Assembly (NCBI RefSeq): GCF_002999135.1
Contig: NZ_CP027229.1
Coordinates: forward strand, 1,933,501-1,997,500
From: Capnocytophaga sp. oral taxon 878
GTDB lineage: Bacteria; Bacteroidota; Bacteroidia; Flavobacteriales; Flavobacteriaceae
Length of the DNA stretch: 64,000 bases
Reading direction: 5' to 3'
The notes under the pieces were generated by a model that was given only the letters and a program-made list of their open reading frames with translations, did no database searches and was not told the origin of the DNA. The translations under genes and the position numbers were made by a program. Shown here one piece after another: positions 41,146-49,986 of this stretch. Each line of letters begins with the position of its first letter. The stretch's first letter is position 1.

Positions 41146-42276
41146 ATGTGTGAATCTCAACATACTTGCAGCTGCAACAAGGCTGAAACGCGCCATAATT
41201 GGACAAAAGAAGAGGTTATGGCGATTTATAATAAACCTTTAATGGAGTTATTATACGAGGCGGCGACCTTACACCGGAAGTATCATGATCCTAACTCGGT
41301 ACAGGTATCGACTTTGCTATCGATTAAGACTGGGGGATGCTCGGAGGATTGTGCTTACTGTCCGCAATCGGCTCGTTATGAGACTGAGGTGAAGATAGAG
41401 AATGCTGATATGATGAGTGTGACTCATGTGAAGGCACAGGCATTGAGGGCGAAATCGGCTGGGGCATCGCGTGTGTGTATGGGGGCTGCTTGGCGTAATG
41501 TGAAGGATGGTCCTGAGTTTGAACAGGTATTGGAGATGGTGCGCACGATCAATAAACTTGATATGGAGGTGTGTTGTACCCTTGGTATGCTTACTGAAAA
41601 CCAAGCGCAGCGTTTGGCTGAGGCGGGGTTGTACGCTTATAATCATAACCTTGATACATCGGAAGAGTATTACAAAGAGATTATTTCGACGCGTAGTTAT
41701 GAAGACCGCTTAAAGACGATTGATAATGTACGCAAGACGAATATTACGGTGTGCAGTGGTGGTATTATTGGTATGGGAGAGGCTTTGGAAGACCGTGCAG
41801 GGATGCTGGTGGCTTTGTCGACCCTTAATCCGCAACCTGAATCGGTTCCTATTAATGCGTTGGTGCCGGTAGAGGGGACTCCTTTGGAAGACTGTAAGCC
41901 GGTAGATATTTTTGAAATGGTGCGTATGGTAGCGACGGCACGTATAGTAATGCCGCAGTCACAAGTACGCCTTTCGGCAGGTAGGACTCAGATGAGTCAA
42001 GAGGGTCAGGCTTTATGCTTTTTTGCTGGTGCTAATTCTATTTTTGCTGGGGATAAGTTACTTACAACACCTAACCCTGATATTAATGAGGATATGCAAA
42101 TGTTGGGGGTATTAGGAATGCGTATTCAGAAGCCTTTTGAGACGCACCCTCAACCTCAAACTGTAGAAGCTGAGGACTCACAGTATCATTCTTTGGGAGA
42201 GAACCCTAAGTGGACACGCCCTAATCATAAGATTGAGAGGAATGAAGAGAAAAAACGTGTGAAGCTAGCGAATTAG
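41146..42276 (+). CDS. bioB: Biotin synthase
   Basis: A radical SAM enzyme inserting sulphur into dethiobiotin, the last step of biotin synthesis. It has 376 residues. The cluster motif is Cys65-x3-Cys69-x2-Cys72 ([13 protein letters not shown]). Other signatures are [16 protein letters not shown]-like [22 protein letters not shown] and RLSAGRTQM. The Cys-rich start ([14 protein letters not shown]) is an extension of about 20 residues before the usual beginning. It has its own promoter and no other bio gene nearby. Confidence 0.97.
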   Translation: MCESQHTCSCNKAETRHNWTKEEVMAIYNKPLMELLYEAATLHRKYHDPNSVQVSTLLSIKTGGCSEDCAYCPQSARYETEVKIENADMMSVTHVKAQALRAKSAGASRVCMGAAWRNVKDGPEFEQVLEMVRTINKLDMEVCCTLGMLTENQAQRLAEAGLYAYNHNLDTSEEYYKEIISTRSYEDRLKTIDNVRKTNITVCSGGIIGMGEALEDRAGMLVALSTLNPQPESVPINALVPVEGTPLEDCKPVDIFEMVRMVATARIVMPQSQVRLSAGRTQMSQEGQALCFFAGANSIFAGDKLLTTPNPDINEDMQMLGVLGMRIQKPFETHPQPQTVEAEDSQYHSLGENPKWTRPNHKIERNEEKKRVKLAN

Positions 42277-42327
42277 AAGATTGGGATAGAAGAGTATATT
42301 ATGCCTTTTGGGAAAGACTAAGCTATT

Positions 42328-42543
42328 ATGAATCCTGAAATTCTGAAAGAAATAATCACTACCCCAATGCCTTATGGAAAATATAAAGGTACTATGATAG
42401 CTGATTTGCCCTCATACTATTTGGAGTGGTTTAGCTCTCAGGGCTTCCCGAAAGGTAAGTTGGGGATGCTTTTGGCTACTGCCTTTGAGATTAAGATGAA
42501 TGGCTTACAAGATATAATAGACAAACTGAAGAAATGTTACTAA
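42328..42543 (+). CDS. DUF3820 family protein
   Basis: A 71-residue cytoplasmic protein with the DUF3820 pattern: TPMPYGKYKGTMIADLPSYY, LEWFSSQGFPKGKLGMLL, and EIKMNGL near the end. The family is described as a putative quorum-sensing-regulated virulence factor, without a clear biochemical role. Its last 10 bases overlap the gamma carbonic anhydrase gene, so the two are translationally coupled. Confidence 0.88.
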   Translation: MNPEILKEIITTPMPYGKYKGTMIADLPSYYLEWFSSQGFPKGKLGMLLATAFEIKMNGLQDIIDKLKKCY

Positions 42544-43058
42544 AACGAGTTAATGGGAAGCAACCTGCCTTTGGGAAAGGTTGCTTTCTTGCTGAAAATG
42601 TGACCCTTACAGGGGATGTGCAATTAGGAGATAATTGTACTGTATGGTATAATGCTGTTATTCGTGGTGATGTGAATAGTATTAGGATAGGTAATAATAC
42701 GAATATTCAAGACGGAGTGGTAATTCATGGTACTTATAATACTCATCCTACTGTTATTGGAAGTAATGTATCGGTAGGGCATAATGCTATTGTACATGGT
42801 TGCACTATTGAAGATAATGTGCTTATTGGTATGGGAAGCATTGTAATGGATGGGTGTGTGGTGGAAAGTGGTAGTATTGTAGCTGCAGGAGCTGTAGTAT
42901 CCCCTAATACACATATTAAAAGTGGTAGCCTTTATGCTGGCGTTCCTGCTAAAAAAATCAAAGATGTGAGTGAAGAACAACGTGCTATGATACAACGCAT
43001 TGCGGAGAACTACCCAAAATACGCGAGTTGGATTGAGGAAGATGATCTGCCCTTTTAA
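42534..43058 (+). CDS. Gamma carbonic anhydrase family protein
   Basis: A 174-residue left-handed beta-helix (hexapeptide repeats such as VTLTGDVQLGDNCTVW, SIRIGNNTNIQDGVVI, CTIEDNVLIGMGSIV). The metal ligands His65, His83 and His88 (VIHGTYNTH, VGHNAIVHG) are kept, so zinc- or iron-dependent carbonic anhydrase activity is plausible; many close relatives (YrdA, PaaY) have other or unproven functions. It starts inside the DUF3820 gene. The stop codon overlaps the convergent tamL stop by four bases. Confidence 0.93.
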   Translation: MLLKRVNGKQPAFGKGCFLAENVTLTGDVQLGDNCTVWYNAVIRGDVNSIRIGNNTNIQDGVVIHGTYNTHPTVIGSNVSVGHNAIVHGCTIEDNVLIGMGSIVMDGCVVESGSIVAAGAVVSPNTHIKSGSLYAGVPAKKIKDVSEEQRAMIQRIAENYPKYASWIEEDDLPF

Positions 43059-45622
43059 AAAGGATAATTTATACCGAAGTTAAAGACTGTATCACTAATT
43101 TTAAATTTCTTTATCCAACGACTGCCCTCGGACTCGGAAGGATCATAGGTAGGGATACCCATATCTAAACGTATTACAAAGAAGTTAAAATCATAGCGCA
43201 AGCCAAATCCGGTGCTTAGTCCTACATCTTTTAATGATGATAAATTCTTAAACTTATAAACTTCAAGTTCTGTATTATCGGCAACATTCCATATATTACC
43301 TACATCGGTAAATAAAGCGCCTTTAAAAGCCCCTATAATAGGAAAACGATATTCCAAATTTAGTGCTATTTTCATATTTGCTTCATTATAATCTAACATA
43401 GAAGGGCTTGAGCCTGGTCCTAAACGGTATGCTTTCCAACCTCTATTATCAGTAGTACCTCCTGCAAAGTAACTTTGAGAGAAAGGTATATTATCAGAAT
43501 TTCCATAAGGAATAGCTATACCAAAAAATGACCTAAATGCAATTGAACTCTCTTTCCCTATAGGCCAGTGCTTAATAAAGTCTAACTCACCTTTAGCGTA
43601 TTGAGCATATTCTACTCCAAAAATCTTATTTTTATTATTATCTGTTTTCACTATATTACTCTTAGCGGCTGCTAAGAGATTAAGCAGTCCTCCTGCTGTT
43701 TCTGCTTTAATACGAAATTGAGAGAAATTACGCTCAAAAAATTGTGATTTACTATTGATGATATATGTAAAACTAGTTGATACTATAAAGTCATTTTTTG
43801 TAAGGCGATTATAGCGTTCTAAAATACCTAAAAAAGGTATTAAATCTTCTGTTTGTAAAGTGATTTGTCTATCTAATATATCTTTGACAAAATTGATAGC
43901 TCCTTTTGAAGGTGTTAAATTCCCCTTGTTATCTACATAATCAGTACTTAAGCTGTATTTTTTAGCTATATCATTTAACCGTTCATAGGTACTTTGGTAT
44001 ACCCTAAAGAAGTTATTAGGATTAATATTATTTACATATTGTACATTTGCCAAATCAAAAATAACTTTATTCTTTTGGTTACGTGGGTTCCACACATAAC
44101 GTAATACCCCTGATGTAGTGCGCTTATCAAGACCTATATTTGTTTGATAACTCATACCTCCCTGTAATATAGTCTGTGGAGTCATATAATAAGGTATTAG
44201 CTTCCGCGTATTTAAAGGAAAAAGAATGGAAGGAAATATAAAACGTAAATCACCACTAACTTCTGATGTATTAAAAAAACGTGTATCCTTCAGTGTAGGT
44301 TGCGAAGCAAAAGTACCTTGCAAGTTCAATTCTAAAGTTTCAGCTCCTCCAAACACATTACGTGCAGCAAATGACGTACCTACACCAAAACCTATAGCCT
44401 CAATTTCCGACCTTTTAATTTCATTTGTAAGTCGCAATGAAAACTTATCTAATGACGATAAATAAATATTCGCATCTAATCTATTCTGCAAAGTATCTTT
44501 AGGTGGATACTTAAATTCCATATTCGGATAACGAAATACTCTCAAGTTATTAAACTGCCTATAAGTATTACCACGCTCTATATCCGAGTATATTTGTCCT
44601 GCTTTCAAGCTCGTAGCATTAGCTAGCACACGAGGTCGATAACGCAATTTCCCTTTATAATAAATTAACATCCCACGATACTCCAATGAGTCTAGTGCAG
44701 ATTTATCCATTCCATTCTCATAATCAGTATATAATCGTACTTTATTAATGCGGTGTACTTTGTATTTTTTAGTTGTAATCACATCTCCATCACGCTCTAC
44801 AAGGTCTCCTATATCTGTAGTAACTTGCAGATAAGGGTCTTTTTGCGCCGCTACTGTATCTCGTACTATTTCAAAGTTGATAGAACTCTGCTGAAAAGTA
44901 TAAAAACCATTATTCCTAAACAACTCATACAGCCGTGCTCTCTCTGCACTAAAATCTGTAAGTCTGTAAGGATTCCCTGACTTCAACAGCGTTTTGCCTA
45001 AATGTAACTTGTATATCGAATCAATTTCAGGTGAAGTAATTCGTGTTTTCAAACTATCAATCTTATATTGCTCTCCCGAAGTGATATAATATTTCACCTC
45101 TGCAAGCCGCTTATTTTCTTGTGGCAAAACAAAAATACTATCCGTTACTTTTGTATTAAAATACCCTATACTGCGGTAATATGCTCCCAGCTGCTTTGTT
45201 GTACGGCGCACCTTAGCGGTATCAAGCACTGCAGGAGCCTCGCCTATCTTCTGTAACTGATGGTCTATACCCGATACTAAAAACGATTTCTGTAACCTAC
45301 CTACTTGCTTTTCCGATAAAACCTTAGTCAAAAAATGATGCCATCTCGGATGTTTATCAAGCCAAAAAGCAAATTCCTGTTCCGATTTAGGATTAGCTAA
45401 ATTATAAATATACAAACTTAGCGGCATCCCTAAAATATATGAATTCGGCTTTTGTATCACAAAATTGTTTATCTTTGCATCATCAGTCTTAATACCATTC
45501 ACTTGTACTGTATTTTCTTTAAGCAAATGCCGCCCCTCAGGCACGCGCTTAGTAGCATCACACCCTATAACAAATACACATAGTATACTGATAATTAATA
45601 TTTTAATAAAATAGTATCTCAC
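43055..45622 (-). CDS. tamL: TamL-like BamA/TamA-family outer-membrane lipoprotein
   Basis: An 855-residue outer-membrane protein with a lipoprotein signal (LCVFVIGCDATKRVPEG), periplasmic POTRA-like domains (GYFNTKVTDSIFV, LYELFRNNGFYTFQ) and a C-terminal 16-strand barrel ending FNFGINYPF. YFAGGTTDNRGWKAYRLGPG contains the RGW variant of the conserved RGF motif in the barrel lid. The lipid-anchored form is the Bacteroidetes version, thought to work with TamB in outer-membrane assembly or lipid transport; tamB is not in the window. It is divergent from the methyltransferase gene with 38 bases between starts. Confidence 0.9.
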   Translation of the reverse strand: MRYYFIKILIISILCVFVIGCDATKRVPEGRHLLKENTVQVNGIKTDDAKINNFVIQKPNSYILGMPLSLYIYNLANPKSEQEFAFWLDKHPRWHHFLTKVLSEKQVGRLQKSFLVSGIDHQLQKIGEAPAVLDTAKVRRTTKQLGAYYRSIGYFNTKVTDSIFVLPQENKRLAEVKYYITSGEQYKIDSLKTRITSPEIDSIYKLHLGKTLLKSGNPYRLTDFSAERARLYELFRNNGFYTFQQSSINFEIVRDTVAAQKDPYLQVTTDIGDLVERDGDVITTKKYKVHRINKVRLYTDYENGMDKSALDSLEYRGMLIYYKGKLRYRPRVLANATSLKAGQIYSDIERGNTYRQFNNLRVFRYPNMEFKYPPKDTLQNRLDANIYLSSLDKFSLRLTNEIKRSEIEAIGFGVGTSFAARNVFGGAETLELNLQGTFASQPTLKDTRFFNTSEVSGDLRFIFPSILFPLNTRKLIPYYMTPQTILQGGMSYQTNIGLDKRTTSGVLRYVWNPRNQKNKVIFDLANVQYVNNINPNNFFRVYQSTYERLNDIAKKYSLSTDYVDNKGNLTPSKGAINFVKDILDRQITLQTEDLIPFLGILERYNRLTKNDFIVSTSFTYIINSKSQFFERNFSQFRIKAETAGGLLNLLAAAKSNIVKTDNNKNKIFGVEYAQYAKGELDFIKHWPIGKESSIAFRSFFGIAIPYGNSDNIPFSQSYFAGGTTDNRGWKAYRLGPGSSPSMLDYNEANMKIALNLEYRFPIIGAFKGALFTDVGNIWNVADNTELEVYKFKNLSSLKDVGLSTGFGLRYDFNFFVIRLDMGIPTYDPSESEGSRWIKKFKISDTVFNFGINYPF

Positions 45623-45660
45623 AAGCTCTTATTTTAGGGCTCAAAATTACAAATATTTTT

Positions 45661-46404
45661 ATGCTTAGCAAAAATCAAACAAAATTAATTCAAAAATTAC
45701 AACAAAAAAAATACCGAAATGAGCTTAAACTCTTTTTGGTAGAAGGGAAAAAAAGCATCCTCGAATTCCTCCGCGCAGGATACAAACCCGAACTTATAGC
45801 TGCCACCGAAATATTTAGTAATGAACTCCCTAAGCAATCTTTCATCCCTATCTCTGCCGAAGAATTAAAGAAAATTAGCCTCCTCCAAAACCCCGATGAA
45901 GGACTCGCAGTATTTCATCAACCCCCTCTACAAGGCATTCTTCAAGAAGGCATCATCTTAGCATTAGACAATATCCAAGACCCTGGCAACCTCGGAACTA
46001 TCATACGCCTTGCCGACTGGTTTGGTATCGAAACAATCATTTGCAACACCCAAACTGTCGATTGTTACAATCCAAAGGTAGTACAAGCCACTATGGGGTC
46101 TCTCTCCCGCGTCAAGGTACATTACCTGCCTTTAGCAGGTTTCTTCGCTACTTGTTCCTTACCCATATATGTTACCACTTTACAGGGCGAAAACCTCTAC
46201 ACTACCCCCTTCCCTACCGATTGTGTGATTGTTATGGGCAATGAAGCCAATGGCATTTCTGCCCAAATACAACAGCTTTCCAACCACGCCATAACCATCC
46301 CCCAATTCAGCAAGCACCAAGCCACCGAAAGCCTAAATGTAGCCACCGCCACTGCTATAATACTAAGCCAAGTAGCCAATCTCATTTCACAGCCTAAAAA
46401 ATAA
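45661..46404 (+). CDS. TrmH-family RNA methyltransferase
   Basis: A SpoU/TrmH-type 2'-O-ribose methyltransferase of 247 residues. It has an N-terminal RNA-binding part (QKLQQKKYRNELKLFLVEGK) and a C-terminal SPOUT knot with motif 1 LDNIQDPGNLGTIIRLADW, motif 2 VIVMGNEANGI and motif 3 SLNVATATAI. It probably acts on rRNA or tRNA; the exact site cannot be read from sequence. The next gene begins four bases after the stop. Confidence 0.94.
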   Translation: MLSKNQTKLIQKLQQKKYRNELKLFLVEGKKSILEFLRAGYKPELIAATEIFSNELPKQSFIPISAEELKKISLLQNPDEGLAVFHQPPLQGILQEGIILALDNIQDPGNLGTIIRLADWFGIETIICNTQTVDCYNPKVVQATMGSLSRVKVHYLPLAGFFATCSLPIYVTTLQGENLYTTPFPTDCVIVMGNEANGISAQIQQLSNHAITIPQFSKHQATESLNVATATAIILSQVANLISQPKK

Positions 46405-46408
46405 TTAA

Positions 46409-47383
46409 ATGATAGCTCCTTTCATCTTAATACTCTTTATAGCAGCCTTTTTCATCATAGGCATATATATACACCGCCTTCACAAAGCACCCTTATGGCA
46501 AATAATCATCGCAGGGTTCTACTTGTTATCTTTCCTGTGGTTCTGCCTCTTTTTCTACACCCATTCTGCCGATTATACCCAGCCTATCGACCCGCTTGAT
46601 ACCGGTTATAAATTCATAGCCTCAAAACATTCACTCACCTACATCACATTCTTTTTCCTATATCAAATAGCCCTCTATACCCTTTGGATACGCAAAGCCT
46701 CCATCCCCCCAATACCCTTAGCTATTGCACTATGCATATTATATATAGGATTCATTTTCAATGGCTTACTTATCGCTCAATTAGCCAATAACATTATGCT
46801 TTTCTTCCCCCTCTTCAGCCTTATAATCGGAATAGGCATAGCTGCACAAACCCTCAACCACATCGAAACCAATATAGGCAAAACCTTCTTGCTATCCATA
46901 ATTTTAGTGCTCCCTGTCTTTGTCATAATCACCCTTATACTTATGCTTCTTGGGCAAGAATATAACTCCATAAGCAAAGGACTCACCGAAACCACCACGT
47001 GGGCATTCTCCAAGCACAGCCACCCACCTCACCTCCCTCATCAAAGCCATTATTTATGCACCGTCGCCGCCTGCGGAAGCCCTTCTTTAGTGAAACCCCT
47101 TCGATACGGAAAAAGAGCAGGACAGCCCATCATCGTTAACCGGCAACTGCAAATAGCCAATGCCTTTGAAGAACTCATAACCGACCTCTCCCCTACCCTA
47201 CATCGCTTCATCCGCCGCAATTATGACAAGTACGGCTATGACCTCTCCAAGAAAATAAAAAGCACCTGGGCTTCCAACCTCACCTACATACTAATGAAAC
47301 CCTTAGAGTGGTTCTTCTTGATATGCCTATACACCTTCTGTCTCTCCCCCGAAACCAAAATAAAAAAACAGTACGCCTATTAA
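46409..47383 (+). CDS. DUF6688-like membrane protein
   Basis: A 324-residue inner-membrane protein with about six hydrophobic helices in its first 190 residues. It then has a conserved cytoplasmic part: HYLCTVAACGSPSLVKPLRYG, IIVNRQLQIANAFEELI, FIRRNYDKYGYDLSKKI and LMKPLEWFFL. This combination resembles the DUF6688 family, for which no function is established; the CTVAACGSP and NRQLQIANAFEE motifs suggest a binding or catalytic site. It starts four bases after the methyltransferase stop. Confidence 0.75.
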   Translation: MIAPFILILFIAAFFIIGIYIHRLHKAPLWQIIIAGFYLLSFLWFCLFFYTHSADYTQPIDPLDTGYKFIASKHSLTYITFFFLYQIALYTLWIRKASIPPIPLAIALCILYIGFIFNGLLIAQLANNIMLFFPLFSLIIGIGIAAQTLNHIETNIGKTFLLSIILVLPVFVIITLILMLLGQEYNSISKGLTETTTWAFSKHSHPPHLPHQSHYLCTVAACGSPSLVKPLRYGKRAGQPIIVNRQLQIANAFEELITDLSPTLHRFIRRNYDKYGYDLSKKIKSTWASNLTYILMKPLEWFFLICLYTFCLSPETKIKKQYAY

Positions 47384-47521
47384 CAAAAACAGCTCAAATA
47401 CAACACATTCCCTCCGTCAGAAAAATCTCCATTACACCTATCTTGAAAAGAAGAACACAATCAGCAAGCCCCAACAGCTAAATAAGCTCATACTCCCCTA
47501 TACCATACCCCTTAAAATAAA

Positions 47522-47795
47522 GAATTCTCATCTATTTCGCATTTTCATTGCCAATATCTCAAAAAAAAACACCTCCACTCTCTTACTTCTTACCTTTTAC
47601 CTCTTACCTAATAATCAGCCCATTACACCCCACTCTCTTACCCCTTACCTCTTATCTCTTACCTACTTTAAACGAACCTATAACGAAGGATAAACGAAAT
47701 ATAAACGAAGGATAACCCTTACCCTGCTGATTATCAAGCACCCCACCTCCCTACCCTCTCTTTGCTAAATTCACAACAAAAAAAGCAAAAAGGCT
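47522..47795. repeat. Composite intergenic repeat, copy E (reverse orientation)
   Basis: Blocks: ATTCTCATCTATTTCGC with TTTTCATTGCCAATATC (47524-47557), pyrimidine-rich CTTACCTCTTAC units, AATAATCAGCCCATTACACC (about 47620-47640), the core of 11-base units (47669-47716), and TTTGCTAAATTCACAAC with AAAAGGCTCATAATTCTCATC (47760-47795). It fills most of the 47384-47982 gap, which also contains a terminator. Confidence 0.72.
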
Positions 47796-47904
47796 CATAA
47801 TTCTCATCATCACCCAATTTTCTCCCCACACCTCCCCCAAGCCCTTCTTACCTCTTAGCTACTCCAATAGTTGCAACCAAGTATCCCTCCAAACATAAAA
47901 AAAT

Positions 47905-47930
47905 GAGAGAAGGATAATCATCCTTCTCTC
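47905..47930 (-). terminator. Terminator of the RlpA-like gene
   Basis: GAGAGAAGGAT (47905-47915) pairs with ATCCTTCTCTC (47920-47930) around a tetraloop. On the minus strand it is followed by a T run (47896-47904). Confidence 0.85.
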
Positions 47931-47982
47931 ACAATCAGCTTTTTACCTGTTATTTCTTATCTCTTTCCTCCTCTGAAAATTC

Positions 47983-48429
47983 TTACTTCAAAATTTCAAT
48001 ATCCACCTGCAGCACCCCCTTATTTTTATCATCCGTAATACTCATAAAAGCACGTTTGCTAAGGTCAAGCTCACGTCCTTTGGTAAAAGGACCTCTATCG
48101 GTAACTGTCACTACCACCTGCTTACCATTCACCCTATTAGTCACTCTTAGTTGGGTACCAAAAGGCAAAGAAGGGTGAGCCGTAGTAAGATTATTATTGC
48201 TGAAAACAGCCCCACTGGCAGTCTTTCTCCCGTTAAATTTATCGTGGTAATAGCTAGCAGCCACATTACTCTTAAAAGCCCCTACTTTTACAGTACCAAC
48301 CGAAGTTTTTGCCACCTTTTTAGAAGTAGTTCTATGCTTAGCATAGCGCGTATGGCTCGTACCACAAGCCTGTAATAGTAACAGCATCAAAACTGCTACG
48401 CCAAATGTTCTAAAACGTTTTATCATCAT
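47983..48429 (-). CDS. RlpA-like lipoprotein
   Basis: A 148-residue lipoprotein with lipobox LLLLQACGTS. After a basic linker the C-terminal double-psi beta-barrel follows: NVAASYYHDKFNGRKTASG, TTAHPSLPFGTQLRVTN and TVTDRGPFTKGRELDLSK, all typical of RlpA. Members bind or cut peptidoglycan stripped of stem peptides at the septum. No SPOR domain is attached here, although the neighbouring 48571 gene carries one. A strong terminator follows; the product is probably outer-membrane anchored. Confidence 0.92.
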   Translation of the reverse strand: MMIKRFRTFGVAVLMLLLLQACGTSHTRYAKHRTTSKKVAKTSVGTVKVGAFKSNVAASYYHDKFNGRKTASGAVFSNNNLTTAHPSLPFGTQLRVTNRVNGKQVVVTVTDRGPFTKGRELDLSKRAFMSITDDKNKGVLQVDIEILK

Positions 48430-48508
48430 ATTATTCGAATTTATAAGCGCTTATTTCCTCTATAGCAAGCACATAAGCCCTTTTTAAATATTCAATAAAA
48501 AATAAAGA

Positions 48509-48534
48509 GCTGTTAAAGCCGAAACTTTAACAGC
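48509..48534 (-). terminator. Terminator of the PorP-adhesin operon
   Basis: GCTGTTAAAG (48509-48518) pairs with CTTTAACAGC (48525-48534), followed on the minus strand by a T-rich tract (TCTTTATTTTTTATT). It lies 37 bases beyond the 48571 stop. Confidence 0.85.
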
Positions 48535-48570
48535 CCTTTGCAAATATAAAATACTAATTTTATGAAAAAT

Positions 48571-49980
48571 CTATTTTCCTACTTTCAGTACCCAAACTTT
48601 TGAGTTATAGAACTCTGGTTTGCGTAACAAGTTAATCAAGGCTTCTCCAGCTTCTCCTCGGGTAGGAAAAGGTTTCTCAATATAAATATAAGTCATTAAG
48701 TTTTCCGGATGCTTAAAGGTAAAGGCTTTAATGCCCATTTGTTTAATCTTATTCAGCATTTCAAAAGCTCCTCTAGGGTTTTTATACACCCCTACTACCA
48801 CATAGTGTCCTTCAGGAATACCCGAGTTAGCTATATTGTCTACTACCAAGCTCATACGCCCTTCCAACTCCTGGAGCACCGTCTTCTTCTTAGGCGGTTG
48901 TGGTGGTGTCGTAGGTGTAGCAGTAGTAGTTGTTGGCGTTGCCACTGTTGGTTTAGGTTGTGGCGGAGTTGGTGGAGTTGGCGGAGCCGAAGGCGGAGTC
49001 GATGGAGCTTTAGGTGGCTTAATATGGTGTTTGCCTCCAAATTGGTATGATAATACTACATCATAGCTACCTCCCAACTCAGCTACATAATTAGCTATAC
49101 TTTGTTCATAGCCAAATCCCACACTAAAATGAGTCCCTATATTAAAGCCTAAGCCTCCAAAAGCACCATATTTTTGGTCATAACCAGCATAAGCCCATCC
49201 CATTTTAGCGTCAAGCATTAAGTGCCCGCCCAATTGAAAATTATCCTTGCTCTTTTTGCCTTTAGCCAAAACAGTGAATACAGCATCCTCCAAAAAGTCA
49301 CTATTACTATCCAAATAATGGCGGTACATAGCATGAGTTGTAAACGATTTTTCGTTAAAAGGCACTGCCATTTCCCCTGCCGAAAATGAATAATCTAATA
49401 AGTTTTCAGCAGTAATACCAAAATGTAGTTTACCAAAGTTAATATCAAAACCAGGCTGTATATTAACCATACTAGCTCCTTTAGCATTCTCTATCAAAGG
49501 GTCATTCACATTAGTGCGAACTCTCCCTTTATCAATACTACTTCTAGCAAAAACAGCATTAATACCCAATCGCAAAAAATTATCATCCGATACTTCTACT
49601 TGGTGCACATAGTTCCCCAGCACACCTGTATTTGCAAATATCGAGGCTGTACGCTGGAACACCATTACGTGAAACATATTGTTTCCATCATCCAATACAT
49701 TTTTCTTACCAGCATCACCTCCCCATTTCTTACCGTATGATAAGCCAAAGGTATTAAATTTATCTTCCTTGAACCCCATCCATTGGTTTTTATGAAAAAA
49801 CGTAATTTGTTGCTCATTCTTTCCAAAAATAGGAAAAGCTGGGTTCATTAGGTAAGTATTGTACTTCACAGCCGTATGCCCTGGCAATTCATAAGGTAAG
49901 TAGTTCCCTTCACTTTGTGCCCACAAAGCATTGCTGCCCAAAGCTAACACAATTATTAATATGTATAGTATTCTCTTCAT
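48571..49980 (-). CDS. PorP/SprF-family outer-membrane protein with C-terminal SPOR domain
   Basis: A 469-residue exported protein. Signal LGSNALWAQ; residues about 25-325 are a PorP/SprF beta barrel (YNTYLMNPAFPIFGK, QITFFHKNQWMGF, NIQPGFDINFGKLHFGITAEN). There follows a Pro/Thr linker (about 330-375; APSTPPSAPPTPPTPP) and an extra C-terminal domain (HYVVVGVYKNPRGAFEMLNK, TYIYIEKPFPTRGEA), which looks like a SPOR peptidoglycan-binding fold. PorP/SprF proteins help attach the large T9SS-secreted partner encoded beside them; here that is the 1078-residue protein, six bases upstream. The SPOR part might tie the complex to denuded peptidoglycan. Confidence 0.85.
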   Translation of the reverse strand: MKRILYILIIVLALGSNALWAQSEGNYLPYELPGHTAVKYNTYLMNPAFPIFGKNEQQITFFHKNQWMGFKEDKFNTFGLSYGKKWGGDAGKKNVLDDGNNMFHVMVFQRTASIFANTGVLGNYVHQVEVSDDNFLRLGINAVFARSSIDKGRVRTNVNDPLIENAKGASMVNIQPGFDINFGKLHFGITAENLLDYSFSAGEMAVPFNEKSFTTHAMYRHYLDSNSDFLEDAVFTVLAKGKKSKDNFQLGGHLMLDAKMGWAYAGYDQKYGAFGGLGFNIGTHFSVGFGYEQSIANYVAELGGSYDVVLSYQFGGKHHIKPPKAPSTPPSAPPTPPTPPQPKPTVATPTTTTATPTTPPQPPKKKTVLQELEGRMSLVVDNIANSGIPEGHYVVVGVYKNPRGAFEMLNKIKQMGIKAFTFKHPENLMTYIYIEKPFPTRGEAGEALINLLRKPEFYNSKVWVLKVGK

Positions 49981-49986
49981 TGTATG

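Noticed and set aside
48709..49066. Two plus-strand ORFs opposite the PorP/SprF linker
   Set aside because: They are mirrors of the Pro/Thr-rich repeat coding region on the minus strand. Their Val/Gly- or Arg/Trp-rich composition comes from that repeat.
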